NCBI GenBank assembly: GCA_964035545.1
Contig: OZ037767.1
Coordinates: 1,616,680 to 1,680,679 of the forward strand
DNA from: Bugula neritina
Taxonomy: Eukaryota; Bryozoa; Gymnolaemata; Cheilostomatida; Bugulidae
Direction of reading: 5' to 3'
Length of the DNA stretch: 64,000 nucleotides
A model generated the notes under the pieces. It was not told the DNA's origin. It saw only the letters and a program-made list of their open reading frames with translations, and did no database searches. A program made the translations under genes and the position numbers. Positions 44,409 to 57,275 of the stretch are shown piece by piece (position 1 is the stretch's first letter; every line of letters starts with the position of its first letter).

Positions 44409-45437
44409 AATATTGGACTTTATCAACTTTCTATTATATTTCATAATCAAAAAAACTCAAAACTTGTATTTTGTTTGCCAGATATTCAATCCTACTTTGA
44501 TATTTCTACTTACATAATATGTCAGTACTATCAGTTATATTTTACTTAGCTATATAAAATCTCTAGTTTTTTCATTCAAAAATTGTCTTAATTTAAATAT
44601 ACTTCAAATAAAAAGAAATGCAAACTGCACAGCAAACTAGAAAGAAATTTTTTTCTGAATATGTTGCAATTTTACGATTTATATTTTAATATGCAATAGC
44701 AATAATGTTGAGCTGCTTTGGGAAATTTATGTATATAACTTACTATAAATATGGTGTGTTCTATTTTATTTTTTGTAATATAAATTATAAACAATTGACC
44801 TTCAGAATTAAAAAATGAATAAAATAAGGAAAATCAGTAACATGACGAATACAGTTAACAATTAAAATGGTTTCCTTTTGACAGATGAAATGAAAACCTG
44901 CATCTGAGAAGGCTGGCTATCTCGGGATATTTTAACCCTCTTGAGAAATTACTACCAGTTGTGTATCAGACATACATGTTTCTTTAGGTTCAGGCAGCAC
45001 CTACGGCTGATGCCGATTGCGTGTGGAAAAGCTGAATAAACACTGAAGAGTTTCATTTTCTGACTCATTAGAACCTTAAAATTTGGCAAGTCTTACTATA
45101 AAAACATGTACTTATCCACAAATAAAGTTATATAAACTAGGCTATGCACAACCTTGGTACATTGAACTTATCTGTAAATTTACATTTGCCTATGAAGCCT
45201 AGGTTAAACAAGAACAGCAATGAAGTAACAAATGTAAAGTGATTATAGATAATGAATTAATCCAACATAATTTTAACATGTGAGCCTTAACTTGTACAAA
45301 TCAAAGTCAAAACCTATTCTAATAGCGTTCAACAGAATTTGTTTGAGACGCATCACACACTTTTCAACCTGATCGAAGCACTCTAGTCTATGGTGAACGC
45401 CAGCTTCTCATTGGACACTGTGGTGAATGCTGGCTTC
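44409..45437. other. Convergent intergenic interval
   Basis: Sequence between the ends of two convergently transcribed genes. AT-rich; no ORF or repeat recognised. Confidence 0.5.
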
Positions 45438-48400
45438 TCATTGGACATCAGAATTTCTTTTCCTGTGAAGGCTGTGTCTGTGGAACCAGATGTAAGAAGA
45501 TATGAGGACGATTAGTATGACTCCGACGATACCATAATTAGCAGCTATCACTCCCGCCAGCTCCACCGGAGTCTCCCCAGCTTCCACCAACACCGCAAAT
45601 GTAGCAGTCAGATCACAAAAACTGCAAGTAAAGCGTCATATTACAAGACCTCTAGCGATAGAAACACAGTCTAGTATTCTCCATCAGCTCACATGACATT
45701 GTGACCATTAGCTTGTGTTCCACAGTTATTGATTATATTGACATCATTTACAGGAAACTCAAACAAGAAGTAACTTATTTAGAGAAATAACTTCCTGTTA
45801 TCCAGAGTTTTACAATGCCTCAGATGAAAGACATCGGAGGGGGTGGTAGACATTAGAACATATGCTGACCTATAGTCTAAGTCCACAACTCTCGCTTTCA
45901 ACACATAGAGTGCCTGGTAACTGTGGTGAAAGTATATTTGATTGGCTCCTGAATGGTTTAGAACTTCATAATTCAGCTCATGAACATGTCCGTCGTCTTC
46001 TGCATGAGACGGGTCAATAGAAAAACATGACTCATAGTTGTTAGCTGTCCAAATTTGGTCGGGTGGTAGTGAGTAGTTGGCTGTTTCCCTGTAACACGGG
46101 AAAATATGAGGTTGATCATGTGACCAGTTTACAGAGTGGGGATCATTCCTACTTGTAGATGAAGCAGAGAAAGTTAGAACACTGCTGGTCGTTGATGGCA
46201 TCACTTTTAAGATGACTTGTGTAAGTCTATGATTCTAGCCAATAGGCAACGGCGACACAAGTTGGTTTAAATACAGCCAATCAACTCACAGACACTGATA
46301 AACGTACTCTCACCTCATGTGAGACCAGGTCTGAGCCGGTCTGAGACAATTGACGTCTTCAATGCTACGAGTAAAACTGTAATCTATTTCACCTTTGATG
46401 TCCCACACTATAAAGTTAGCGTCTATCAGTTTAATGAACTTGTTGTGGTCGTAGAGCTCAAGAACTGGTTTATATTGATAAATATTACTGCGCAACAGAA
46501 CAGTGCAACCGATCTCTACAAAATATATGCAACATCTATGTCTCTGATAACAGCTACACATTTCTATGTCTCTGATAGCAGCTACACGTATCTATGGTAC
46601 CTTCTGTGTTTATGTAGAAAGTTTTATCATAATCAGCGATCTCTCCCGTAGTGAGATTTCTCCATCTTCCAGACTTCACCAACACTTCATTGTCGGGATA
46701 GTATTCCGTCAAGTTAACACAACTCTAAATCAGAACAAACATTTGCGATTTCTTTGGCTTATGATAGCTGCTCAACCAGCAATGAAGAAACTTTTACAAT
46801 AAAATAAATAAATGTTACATAAGGATCAAAGCATTTACTAAAAACATTTAGAAAATTTGACAGTTTTTGATTATTATGGATATAAAGAACAATCTTATTG
46901 TTGCAACAATCAAATGAAACTAAAAAAACTGCTTTTGTTGCATTCCATAAGAAATTACTTGGAGACAAGCCTGTAACTAGATTTTTCTATGTACTCTAAA
47001 GTAGAACTATGAGCTGAAGTAGACTTACAGTTGTGTCTGGTGTACGTACTCTCATATGGCGCCCAGCTGGACAGCCAATAGAAAGGTAAGTTATTGCATT
47101 GTTAGGCTCTGGACACAAGAGGTTAGCGTGGTGAGGTCTCAGCTCTATTAGTGCTGTGCCGGTCTTATCTTCTTCCTCTGCATCTAAACTCTTCTTGTTG
47201 GCAATCGTAATTGTCTGCCCAACAGAAAATAGTAGAGTGTGTGTTAGAGGGTGTTATGTGAGTGTGTTGTGTATGTGTGTGTTGTGTGAGTGTGTTATGT
47301 GAGTGTGTGTATGTGGTGTGCGTTCAGAAGCGGCGCAAAATAAGCAACTTGTTAAAACTCAAAAATTAAATGTGAAATTATGTTCAGCCACTTCAATTAA
47401 GGATTTACAGTTACTCAATCTCTAACATTATTTATACGGCATGATCATTTATGTGAAAGACTACTGATTGACACCAACCAAAGTTTGGCCGGACATCTCG
47501 CGATACTGCTCTCTATCTATCACACTCGTGTACTGCATTACATCACCCATATCACTGATGATCAGGTCTAGCGAGTTGGGCTTTGATTCGGGAAAGATCA
47601 GACGACCCCAGATTGTTAATTTTTCTCCTTTGTCCAATTGATACACCTGTAGAGAAATTCAATATGAGCATGATGCTTATCTCTATATAAGCATTCATGT
47701 GTGCATATATGCTAACATGCTTATTAGCATTTCCTAACATGCATAAGCACATGTAAAGCGTTTATTAGCATAAAATATGAAATCATATAATAGCCTAGAT
47801 TTTTCTCTGGGATACGTTGGCCATTTCTATATATTTACTGCAAACCACCACAAACTGCTTGACTACAAATTGGGGAGCACAGACTACTGAGTGTCAACTA
47901 TGCTATTAACTTAAGTTCTCATTACCATACTGAGTAATACTTGGTATGCAGTCTATTTAAAAAGAAATAATTTGGAGTTGTGTCAACTTGACTGATTTCT
48001 AACCAGCACTTGAATGGTGATTATTAAAGCTGAACTGTGGAGAAATTATTTAGCCTGTGTATCAGCTAGTCATAATCAAACTGCAAGGTTCTAGAACTTG
48101 CTATTATGCTCCACTAACTGATGTCAATACAATTAGATTATGCAGCAACCAATTTAAGCCCAATCACTGTGCTGATTAAATTGGCAAACTTCCAGAACAT
48201 TTCAAAAGCTAATAATATCATTTATTAACATTTGTAACAGAATAGAAATAAAAACCAATAAAGGAGTTAGTCAATTATACAGCTTATTATTTCCTTAAAA
48301 AGTTGACTATTTAATTCAAAGAACTCATGCTATTATTAGTAGAGTATGAGCTTGCATATTTGAGCAGCGGCCATATTGCAGTATTGAGCTTGAACTATTG

Positions 48401-51400
48401 GACTTAGAAATGAGTGAAATAAAATCCACAATATATAGCCAGTAGCCTTTTATTAAAATTCTAGAGTTATAAATAAAGCAAGTTTTATGTAATCAAAAGA
48501 GGTGTTGAAAATAAACAGCATACGGTTTAGTAGTACAGTGTGTTAGGCACCGGATATGATAGCTTTGTCAATAAACTTTAGAAAATCAACTTAAAAGACA
48601 AAGAAGACTTTAGCTAAAGCAATTCAGCACAAAAATTATCGGCATAAAGTTGGCAAAAACACACAACTTTATGTAAAAATGACTGATAACAAAATAAACC
48701 ATAATTTCAATTGCAAAAATGCAATAACAAAATAAGGTATTATGAATAGAAACCAACAGCATTAAACAAAAATGAAGTCAAAAGATTTCATACAGATTTG
48801 TGTCACAGGGTCTTGTTTTGACAGCTTCATAAGAACAAGTGATGCTTTGCTGAGCTTCGGCATTCTGGATTCTGCAGCCTTTTATTTGTGTCCTGATGAC
48901 GTGACATCCTGTGAGCCACTCGAACAAATAGATCATAAATGTTGGTTTGGCCGGTGGGCAGAGTAAATTCTTCTCGGATGGCAGAGACAAAGTGATTGCG
49001 GTGGGCGGTGCTATCGTACAGAGTCGACATCAAAACAATGCAATTCTTAGCTCTTAGAATCATATGGTTGGAGTCATCTTTCTCAGTTACCAGCACATCT
49101 TCCAACTCTCTGTGTTCCACATCACTTCTGCAGAACGAGGACACCGGAGAGAGAGCTTTCTGGCAGGCTTGCACAATTATGAGCTGAAATATAGACCCAT
49201 TCATGTTCAACGAAATTTTTTATATGTATAGACTTTGGTATGTGTTGAAATTTTCATTCCCATTCAAGACACAAATATCTGAGCATTTAAAACTAAATGA
49301 GAGTGCGACTTACCAAAGGTATCATAGCTGGGATAGCCTTCCTTGTCTCATCAATGATCTCTGCGATTTCACCGCGTGAATTATTTTCACCAATCAAATT
49401 ACCTCCGAATCCATGAGACAGCAGACAGACTGATACTACAGAGCACCGGCTGTGAACCTTGTTAGTTCTCTCCACCAACCAGTTGCGCAAATCTCCAAAG
49501 CATTTCCACTCTTTAAGGTCAACAATGAACCCCTTAGACCGCAACACTGCGGCAAGTGTTTCAGCCTCTCCTAAAGCACCTTTTCTTTGTACAGAAGTAT
49601 AGCAAACAAAAGCGTATTTTCTAGCTTTACTCTGAACAGGTGGAATAATGAAATGATCGCTAACTGAGGACATGACTCCAATCACCGCGGTGGACATGGG
49701 GGTATTGCACAAATTTATAAGTAGCCATCGCTTTACGAGTCTTGGGAACCAAAGACAGAGCTCTTTGACTAGTGCTAAATTGTCAGACTTAACCGCCATG
49801 CTTACGATAGCAGAGACCAGCGAGTTCTGTGTACTCTTACACAGGATGGGGCGTACCAGTGAAGGAACATGGGAGCGGATCAGTTGAACCGACTTGACAT
49901 CCCGAGGAGTCTCACCATACACATTTGTTTGTCTCCTCAGCCTTTTCATGACAGCAGAGTCAATGAGTGAATACAGAGTATTAGCAATGTCCACACTAGG
50001 AGTGAGTGAAGCAGCCAAATGTAGCAAATTCTCCCCATGCTTGTCTGTAACTTGACAGACTGTGTTTTTGTTAGTTTCTGACAAAGATGATATTAAACGC
50101 TCAGTCAATCTGCTATTATTATTGAGAAGAGCATATTGTATGGCATTGAGTCCTTTATTACTTGTGTGACCAATCAATTCGTCAAGAGATTCGCTGTGGA
50201 ACTGGTTAAGAGGAAGCAACTGGAAGACTAGGTTCATGTTATCAGATATCACACACTGCTGCAACACATTGCATCCCTTGCTGTCAGTCACACTAATCAA
50301 ATTGATTTGCTTGCATATATCAGTCAACTTGAGAAGCGGAGTTAGAGGGCAGATGCTATCGAGTGGGAGGGCACACTTCGGAAGCTCAGATAACCAGTTG
50401 GCTGAGTTCTTCCATTCATCAGATAGATTAAACAGAAGCGTGAACAATATATCCATATTGTGACATTCTAATGCGTAATGAAGTGAGTTTTTACCTTGGC
50501 AATCTCGATGGAAAATAAGAGTATCAACTGCGGGTTGATGCAACTTGGCAAGTGTTAGTAGATGGGAGACAAACTCCAGTTTGTTGTCGATAACAGCACG
50601 CTGAAGAGAATTCCTTCCATAGACATCTTCTACTGATACCAAATCAATTTGAGTACAAATCTTTCGCAAGGTCTCATAATTACCTCTTCCATCCTCTGTG
50701 TTACACATCATCAGTTGAAGAATATTGAGCCCAATAAAACTGGTCCTAACGAATGACTTATGGCTTATGATGATAACTAACTTCACTCACTGCTATCAGT
50801 ACTACAGGCTGCGTGAATCTAATTTTCACGTTTCTACCCACCTATTGATAGTAAGACTAGAGATAAACTTAACTAATAACAATATGAACAAAAAATACCA
50901 TCACCTCAGATATCCTACTGTAAAACCCCAATACTGCCCTATGATTTGTATTGCAGAAATACAATTTCACAAGAAAATTGGTGGTAGTACATTGCATTGT
51001 AGAGTATTTTAGCTGAAGTATGTTTGAAGTAGATAGCTGACACAAAACTGTCAACATACAGCTAAACCGACAACTCAGTCTTAACTCTAAAGGTTAGGGA
51101 AAACCCCAGCATTAGTAATTAAATTCCCCAAACTTTTAGTTATTACGCAGTGAAACTGCATTCCATCATCAAGTCAGTAACAACCAACTGTAATTGTTGG
51201 CTGTTGTCCTGGCAACTTCAATGAAAGGAATTTCTAGTTACAGACATAGCAGTGTTATGCTTTACTTGGGCTAGTATTGGTGCATGCATAAGAAACTAAC
51301 TCAAAAACCTTCTTTGTATGTCATAAGATTAATTCTGATAGTTTGGAATACAAGCAGGTTACTTATATTATACATATTTCTTATTTATGAAACACTTGAG

Positions 51401-54400
51401 TCTAAAATCATAACCACAAGTACAGTCTCAAGCACACAACAATGAAACTCAATGATAACTAATAACAAGGCCACACTACAGCAGCAAAGGCCACATGACA
51501 GAGCGTTTCCATTATTCCAAGGTTTAGAAACTTTGAAAACAGCTGACAACTCCCTTAGGAAAACTATTTCAAAGGGCAAACAACTCTACAACTTCAGACT
51601 TTAATTGCATGTTTCTCTATCTAACATAATTGGTGGAGATTTGGTGCATGTCTAATTTCATTGGTTGAAAACTAGGCCATGATCACATTAATGAAAGCTA
51701 TAGACAAAAGTTCTAGTAGTTTCCACACAGTATAAAAGAGTGAGTTGTGTGATATTTCTTTCGACTTCCTTTTGTTACATATTCTCATTAAAACTGGGAC
51801 TATAGACTGAGCACCTAGACTAGGAACAAGGAAAGGGGTATCACATACCTGGTCCTGTACGTTATGAGAGAAGTGTCTGTAAGGACAGCGACTATACACA
51901 CCGAGTGCATTGTGAAGCTCATCTGCTACAGGGTATCGTAACTTCTCCACACTTCTATCACTGCTCACTACAATATCATGTCTACATGAAAAGTGGTAAT
52001 ACAGTAATACAAGCATACAGTAAGGAAGTATAATAACCATAGCACCGTAATACAGTATGATAAAGGCAGCATTATGAAGATATGTTCAAGGGGATATTAT
52101 TTAGTTTATACTAGAGTGATACTGCAAATAAATATTGATTATTTGTTTAAGAGTCGAAACACACTGCGCCAAGATTCAGCTTGAGTCATCCTTAAAGTGA
52201 CAACTAGCTTCAATTTTTCATCACTGGAGCGAGTGAGTGGGGCAAGTGAGTGAACCGAGTTAATAGAGCGAGTTATTAGAGCGAGTTATTAGAGCGAGTT
52301 ATAAGAAAAAGGAAACTCAACACATTACCTGTGACGAGCCACAGTTGGTTGAGGTCATCAAACCAGTGAACCGTATCGGCAGTACCAGCGCTGTAGAATC
52401 CTCCCAGCTTGGCCAGCTGACGCTGTTTCACCTGTAAAAGGTCACCTGTTATATAAGAGTCAGATGGCAGCATTGTTTTGCATATTTGTATAATTTGATG
52501 TGTGTTGATGACTTATACTTTACTACAATATACCACATGACTGAGTAATTCATGATTCATCTATTAATCAATAAATTATATTCATTATATTATACAAATT
52601 ATTACTTTCACTAATTATATTAGATAAATTATAATTAGTATATTGAATAAATTTATTTTGATTATATTGAATAAATTATATTGATTATAATAAATGAATT
52701 TATATAAATTATATTAAATAAATATAACTGAGAGTAGAAGGATAAAGGGTTAAACTAGCATCACAACATTGCTATAAAGTATAAACCAAGATACCTGGAG
52801 AGAATAGAAAACTCCAGGTTGTAACAACTGATAACATACTGATTATAATGTAGCTTACTTTTCCGTAGAGTATTTGATGATTACTGAGAAGTATAGACAA
52901 CTCCCCACTTTTAGTAACAATAACGTCTCTTATTACATTAGGACTCGGGGCCAGTTCTGTGGTATTCTCATAGACGTACTTAATGCCATAACTACTGCTG
53001 TCGTCATAGCTACAGATAAACATACTGCTATCGTCATAGCTACAGATAAACATACTGCTGTCGTCATAGCTGCAGATAAACATACTGCTGTCGTCATAGC
53101 TACAGATAAACATACTGCTGTCGTCATAGCTACAGATATCAGGTTATTCTACACTCACTAACACAATTATTCTAAGTTCTTTTGCTAAACTATCGTAAAG
53201 TTACTTTGCTATAACTGAAATAGTTTTTTTACAGTTAGTCTTAAGCTGTATATGAATAATGCCAGTTCCACATAAGTCATGTACATTGTAGAATGAAATG
53301 GAATTTTCTAGACTATTTTACCGAGAGTATAAAAGCAGATGCCTTGTTTATGTATTTTAGTCTAGTAATAAAAGTTGCATAAACCACACAGCTCAATAAT
53401 CAAAGACTATTATATTACGACAAGTCATCTAATCTCTAAAATTCTGGTAGAGAAAAGCGATATTTTCAGACAACAGATAATCTTAAAAGAACCATCATAC
53501 GGCATTCCAATTTTGTGACAAAAACAAATTTAATAAATATGCATGTTTGTTTGTTTGTTTGTTTGTTAGTGAGTGTAATCACCTGTAGAAGAGGGAGTGC
53601 TGGTTGCGGAAGAAGAAGCCAGTCTGAGCGAGACCGAGAAAGAACAAGCTAATACGTCCAGGATCGTCTTTCTTGAAGTCCACCCAGAAAGGTGAGAAAA
53701 CCCACGTGTCTTTTAGCACGTCGTGAATAGGGAAAATAATCTGCAATAAACATACATAGAGAACATGAAGAACAACTCTGATAAACAAAATGATGGCATC
53801 TTTAATACTACAGCTACAGTCTAAAACTATAAGAGAAGTAGAATGCCATAACATAGTCTATTTAAAGTGATTTGATACCAGATATTTATTCTAGTGACTA
53901 TTGAATATAAGCTGTTGCCTATAATCCCGCCCTCCTTCCTATCTTGTAGGGGCGTGTGTTCACCCTCTATTCACAGGTAGTAAAATACACAACACTTACC
54001 CCCTAGACACACTTTGCTGTATCACAGGCCGCAAAAACAAATATCAGCTATTTTTGAAAATGTCTGCGCTTCCCGTACGACGCTACGGTGCGTCAGGATA
54101 AAGCACTGCTGTGTCGGGCTCCCATTGGACAGAAAGTGAACTTTGAGAATTTCAGCCCAGACACATTAAAAATGGCTGACATGTAACGTTACGGCTATTG
54201 ATACGGTAAAGTGTGTCCAAGGGGTATGTCTCAGCCAATCAATTCTCTTCAGATGTGAATCATTGGGCGTAGACTGAATACCTTGTTTTCTGAGTCTATG
54301 GTGAGTTTGATAGCGAGTCCAAGCCGCCCCGCCTTGATGTCAAAACTAACATCATGGATCTCAAAGGAGTAAGGTTTACCACCAGCCAAATCTGCAATCT

Positions 54401-57275
54401 GCTCCACAGGAAGTAGAATTTGACGAGCTGGTCCGAGGTTGTTAGATAGCCAGAGTTCCTTGCCATCAGTCATGGCTAGAAGGTCAAGGTTACTATCAGT
54501 AAACAAGCCTTCAATCAGCCAATCCTGTGAGGCGATATAAATCGGGCTGAAACCATCTGGTGCTAGAAAAGAACCAAAACTAACAGCGAATATAATATAA
54601 TAGCATCTAAACAAGATGTGAACAGTAATCCTTCATTACACTAATTCATCCGTAAAGAAAACCTCTGTATATTACTACATAAACTAAAAACTGACAATTT
54701 GAAATTTTATGCAATTTTGTGAAAATGTTGTGCAACAGACGCATGATAGTTCAATTAGTGGAGGGATATTTCTATTGCAGATTTAAGAACACCTACCTTG
54801 ATAAAGTTGAAACTGTGAAGAATTGGTGCTAAGATAGTAAATCTTGTTTGTTGTATCCAAGACAACAATGTTGTTGTACATGAGAGCGAGAGAGATAACT
54901 TTAAGGTTAGCGGTCACGCCCTCGGGAGCAGGAAGTAGATATAAAGACGACAAGTGATCTTGAGTGATGTAGAGGCTCCCGTCTACCCCCACTACTGCGA
55001 CATTACTCTGTATGACAAAGTTATTATGTATGACTATTTCATATAATATACTCACACATAATATATTATACTCATACATAACATAGTATAATATATCAAC
55101 ACATAATATATTATCTTCATAAATAATATAATGTACACCCATGTAATATATTACAATGTACAGACACACGACATAATTCAGTTTAGTTTTTATTTAACTT
55201 GAATTTACAAGAGGAAAGTTTACAAGAGCCCTCAAGAAATTCAAACACAAAAAAGAGAAACGTCGACATAAAAGGAGTTTTCCCCACCTGTCCAGCGTCG
55301 GCATATATAAAGAGAGTTGGGTTGGAGCTTTCGATGGTCATGTGATAGCTGGGTGTCTCAGTACTAAGCTGGGTGTACTTTGGCAAAGAGTACGGCTGAA
55401 CCAAGTCCCTAGTGTAAAGAGTATGTAAGATACACAGGCTATGTGACATATAGGGGTGATAGGAACTTCTTCAACTAGAAAAGGTTGACAACTCCAAAGT
55501 AGATTGTATAAATTGTGATAATTTGTGTGCGAGTTCCAGACTAATGCTATAGCATTATCAAAATATTATTTAACTCGCCACTTACTTGATGAAGCAATTA
55601 AACCTGGCCAGAGACTTGCCCGTGACTACGTATTTAGGAACTGTGGTGTTCCAGTGCTCTTGTATGACGCTTAGACTCAGCACCCAGTAGCCTATATCTT
55701 CATCAAAGTGGGACATCACAGCGTCCGTCGTTTCTATGGCGTTACCATTTCTATACTTTATCTGAACAGTGGGCTTCTGACCCAATACATAGTTTTCTAC
55801 TGTCAGCAGACGAGAGTCCTGTAGAGTATACAGGAAGTAGTAGAAGGTTTATATACAAAGAGTAGAAGGTTTATATACATACAGTAGAAGGTTTATATAC
55901 AAAGAGTAGAAGGTTTATATACATACAGTAGAAGGTTTATATACATACAGTAGAAGGTTTATATACAAAGAGTAGAAGGTTTATATACATACAGTAGAAG
56001 GTTTATATACATACAGTAGAAGGTTTATATACATACAGTAGAAGGTTTATATACATAGAGTAGAAGGTTTATATACATAGAGTAGAAGGTTTATATACAT
56101 ACAGTAGAAGGTTTATATACATACAGTAGAAGGTTTATATACATACAGTAAAAGGTTTATATACATACAGTAGAAGGTTTATATACATACAGTAGAAGGT
56201 TCCGTTGCCGATCCATTCAGTTCAGCTGGACTTGCCTTCAGGTTATCATAAACCCAGACGTGGAGCAACTGTTCGTCTCTCTGTGTAAATATTCCATAAA
56301 TTCCAAAATTATTTTGAAACTGATGGCTTTCATTTCATTAAAAATAATAAATAAATGTCTTTTTTTGAGCTTTTTAGTTACACCATTAGAGTGGCGTACT
56401 GTAACTAATATATATAACAATGTACAGCCCACCTTTCATATAAAATACAATAATAAATAGCGGGTACAATATATCACAATGTAATTATATACTCAGCTAT
56501 TTTTATACCGAAGTTTAGCAAAGTAAGGTTCACATACGATGCTGTGAGTATACTCGTCAGTAGAGTTTGGGTTCTTAGCAAGATCTCGTATTGCGATGTA
56601 CCAACTGTAACAGTCGTATGAAGCAGTAAATCGCAGGCGTCTAGATAAGGTGCTCTGATTGGCTACATTCAAGGAGATCTCGTGAGCTCCTTCCTTAGTA
56701 CACTGCAGGTACACTAACTAAAAATAGAATATATGAGAATAATTTCCCATTTCTCCGGGTACTAGTGATTAGAAATTAGAGGCATACAAATTAATTTTGG
56801 TAATGTTTTCATAAAAATAATATCCGTATACTTTGGAAGCTGAAACTCCTTAAAAAGTGGTAATATTTCACATAGAAATCAGCATATTTTTGCTTTGTTT
56901 TCTTTCATCAATAAGTGTAATGAGAAAGTAGAAAATATGGGATGTCACCCAAAAGGAAGTATTGAATAAAAACATTTACTAGCATATTCTTACTACAACT
57001 ATTACTACAACTATTATTATGAGGATTAACAAGTTTGTTACCTTTCCATGCGAACGACTTAGAGTGCAGTTTGGTGCAGACCATTGAAGCTGATCATCGG
57101 TTATGTTGGAGAGCGTAGTAATGACTTCGAGTTTGAGCAAATCGCGAGTTGTAGCTCTCCCACTGTGACGTTGTAAGTTAGTGTAACGCCACAAAACCGA
57201 GTTAGTGCCAGAAAAATTAATAAAAGACAAGCCAACTAACAAACTTACAAAAAATGAACAATTATTCAAGCCCAT
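45438..57275 (-). CDS. CatSper auxiliary subunit, delta/epsilon-like
   Basis: Single-pass auxiliary subunit of the sperm flagellar CatSper Ca2+ channel. Exons in order: 57042-57275, 56538-56717, 56191-56280, 55586-55818, 55288-55408, 54797-55007, 54282-54562, 53583-53740, 52859-53009, 52329-52431, 51849-51967, 47479-47646, 47029-47214, 46601-46724, 46314-46464, 45870-46088, 45438-45621. About 970 residues: signal peptide, large ectodomain with propeller-like blades (NVAVVGVDGSLYITQDH, LVLDTTNK-type strands), then the CatSper-type C-terminal stem (LSIGCPAGRHMRV, LELYDHNKFI, CLRPAQTW, ANNYESCFS, DLDYSFCDLTATF), one membrane helix (IVGVILIVLISSYIWF) and a short basic tail. Family call rests on recalled stem motifs; delta and epsilon share them, and length favours epsilon. 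Two junctions were chosen by phase: 51967 (another acceptor lies at 51981) and 46464 (another AG lies upstream). Intron 11 hosts a caspase-like gene. Confidence 0.82.
48449..48454 (-). other. Candidate polyadenylation signal of the ankyrin-caspase gene
   Basis: AATAAA on the minus strand about 375 bp past the stop codon. It is inside the CatSper intron, so premature polyadenylation of that transcript is conceivable. Confidence 0.4.
48827..50745 (-). CDS. Ankyrin-repeat protein with C-terminal caspase domain
   Basis: Exons 49314-50745 (5' end uncertain) and 48827-49183, phase 0 at the junction. The N-terminal half is ankyrin repeats (for example GKNSLHYALECHNMDILFTL, GENLLHLAASLTPSVDIANT). 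From about residue 355 a peptidase C14 fold begins: RKYAFVCYTSVQRKGALGEA, then LLSHGFGG with the catalytic His, and IIVQACQK with the catalytic Cys 40 residues later, as in caspases. A p10-like tail follows (HFVSAIREEF, DLFVRVAHRM) and ends QNPECRSSAKHHLFL, the usual place and form of the caspase C-terminus. The usual QACRG reads QACQK, and the SWR substrate-loop region is shortened to AHRN. The frame opens at a TGA near 50789; translation may start at ATG 50711, or an upstream exon may join at the acceptor before 50745. The gene lies wholly inside a CatSper intron on the same strand. Confidence 0.85.
53009..53140 (-). repeat. 30-bp repeat carrying five in-frame copies of a CatSper splice acceptor
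   Basis: On the minus strand, TTTATCTG(T/C)AG|CTATGACGA occurs five times at exact 30-bp spacing (exon starts 53009, 53039, 53069, 53099, 53129). All join the previous exon in the same phase, and all intervening repeats are open, encoding 10-residue blocks of the type SYDDSSMFIC. The copy at 53009 gives the shortest product. Confidence 0.88.
53999..54224. mobile_element. 226-bp TA-flanked inverted-repeat MITE in CatSper intron
   Basis: The left end CCCCCTAGACACACTTT is complementary with few mismatches to the right end AAAGTGTGTCCAAGGGG. Similarity continues through GTATCA and GCCG. TA borders both ends (53997-53998, 54225-54226), as expected for Tc1/mariner-type insertion. Higher GC than its surroundings; no ORF. 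Confidence 0.75.
55833..56198 (-). repeat. 22-bp repeat carrying many copies of a CatSper splice donor
   Basis: Exon 56191-56280 ends CCTTCTACT|GTATGT, and the intron consists of about 16 tandem copies of GTATGTATATAAACCTTCTA plus CT, so the exon's last nine bases and the donor recur every 22 bp. Several copies have CTTTGT or CTATGT in place of GTATGT, which removes the donor. The 22-bp spacing shifts frame. Confidence 0.88.

Noticed and set aside
51672-51848. Open frame continuing past CatSper exon 11 with a hydrophobic end
   Set aside because: The conserved exon ends at a good GTATGT donor in phase 0 with exon 12; the extension has no family support.
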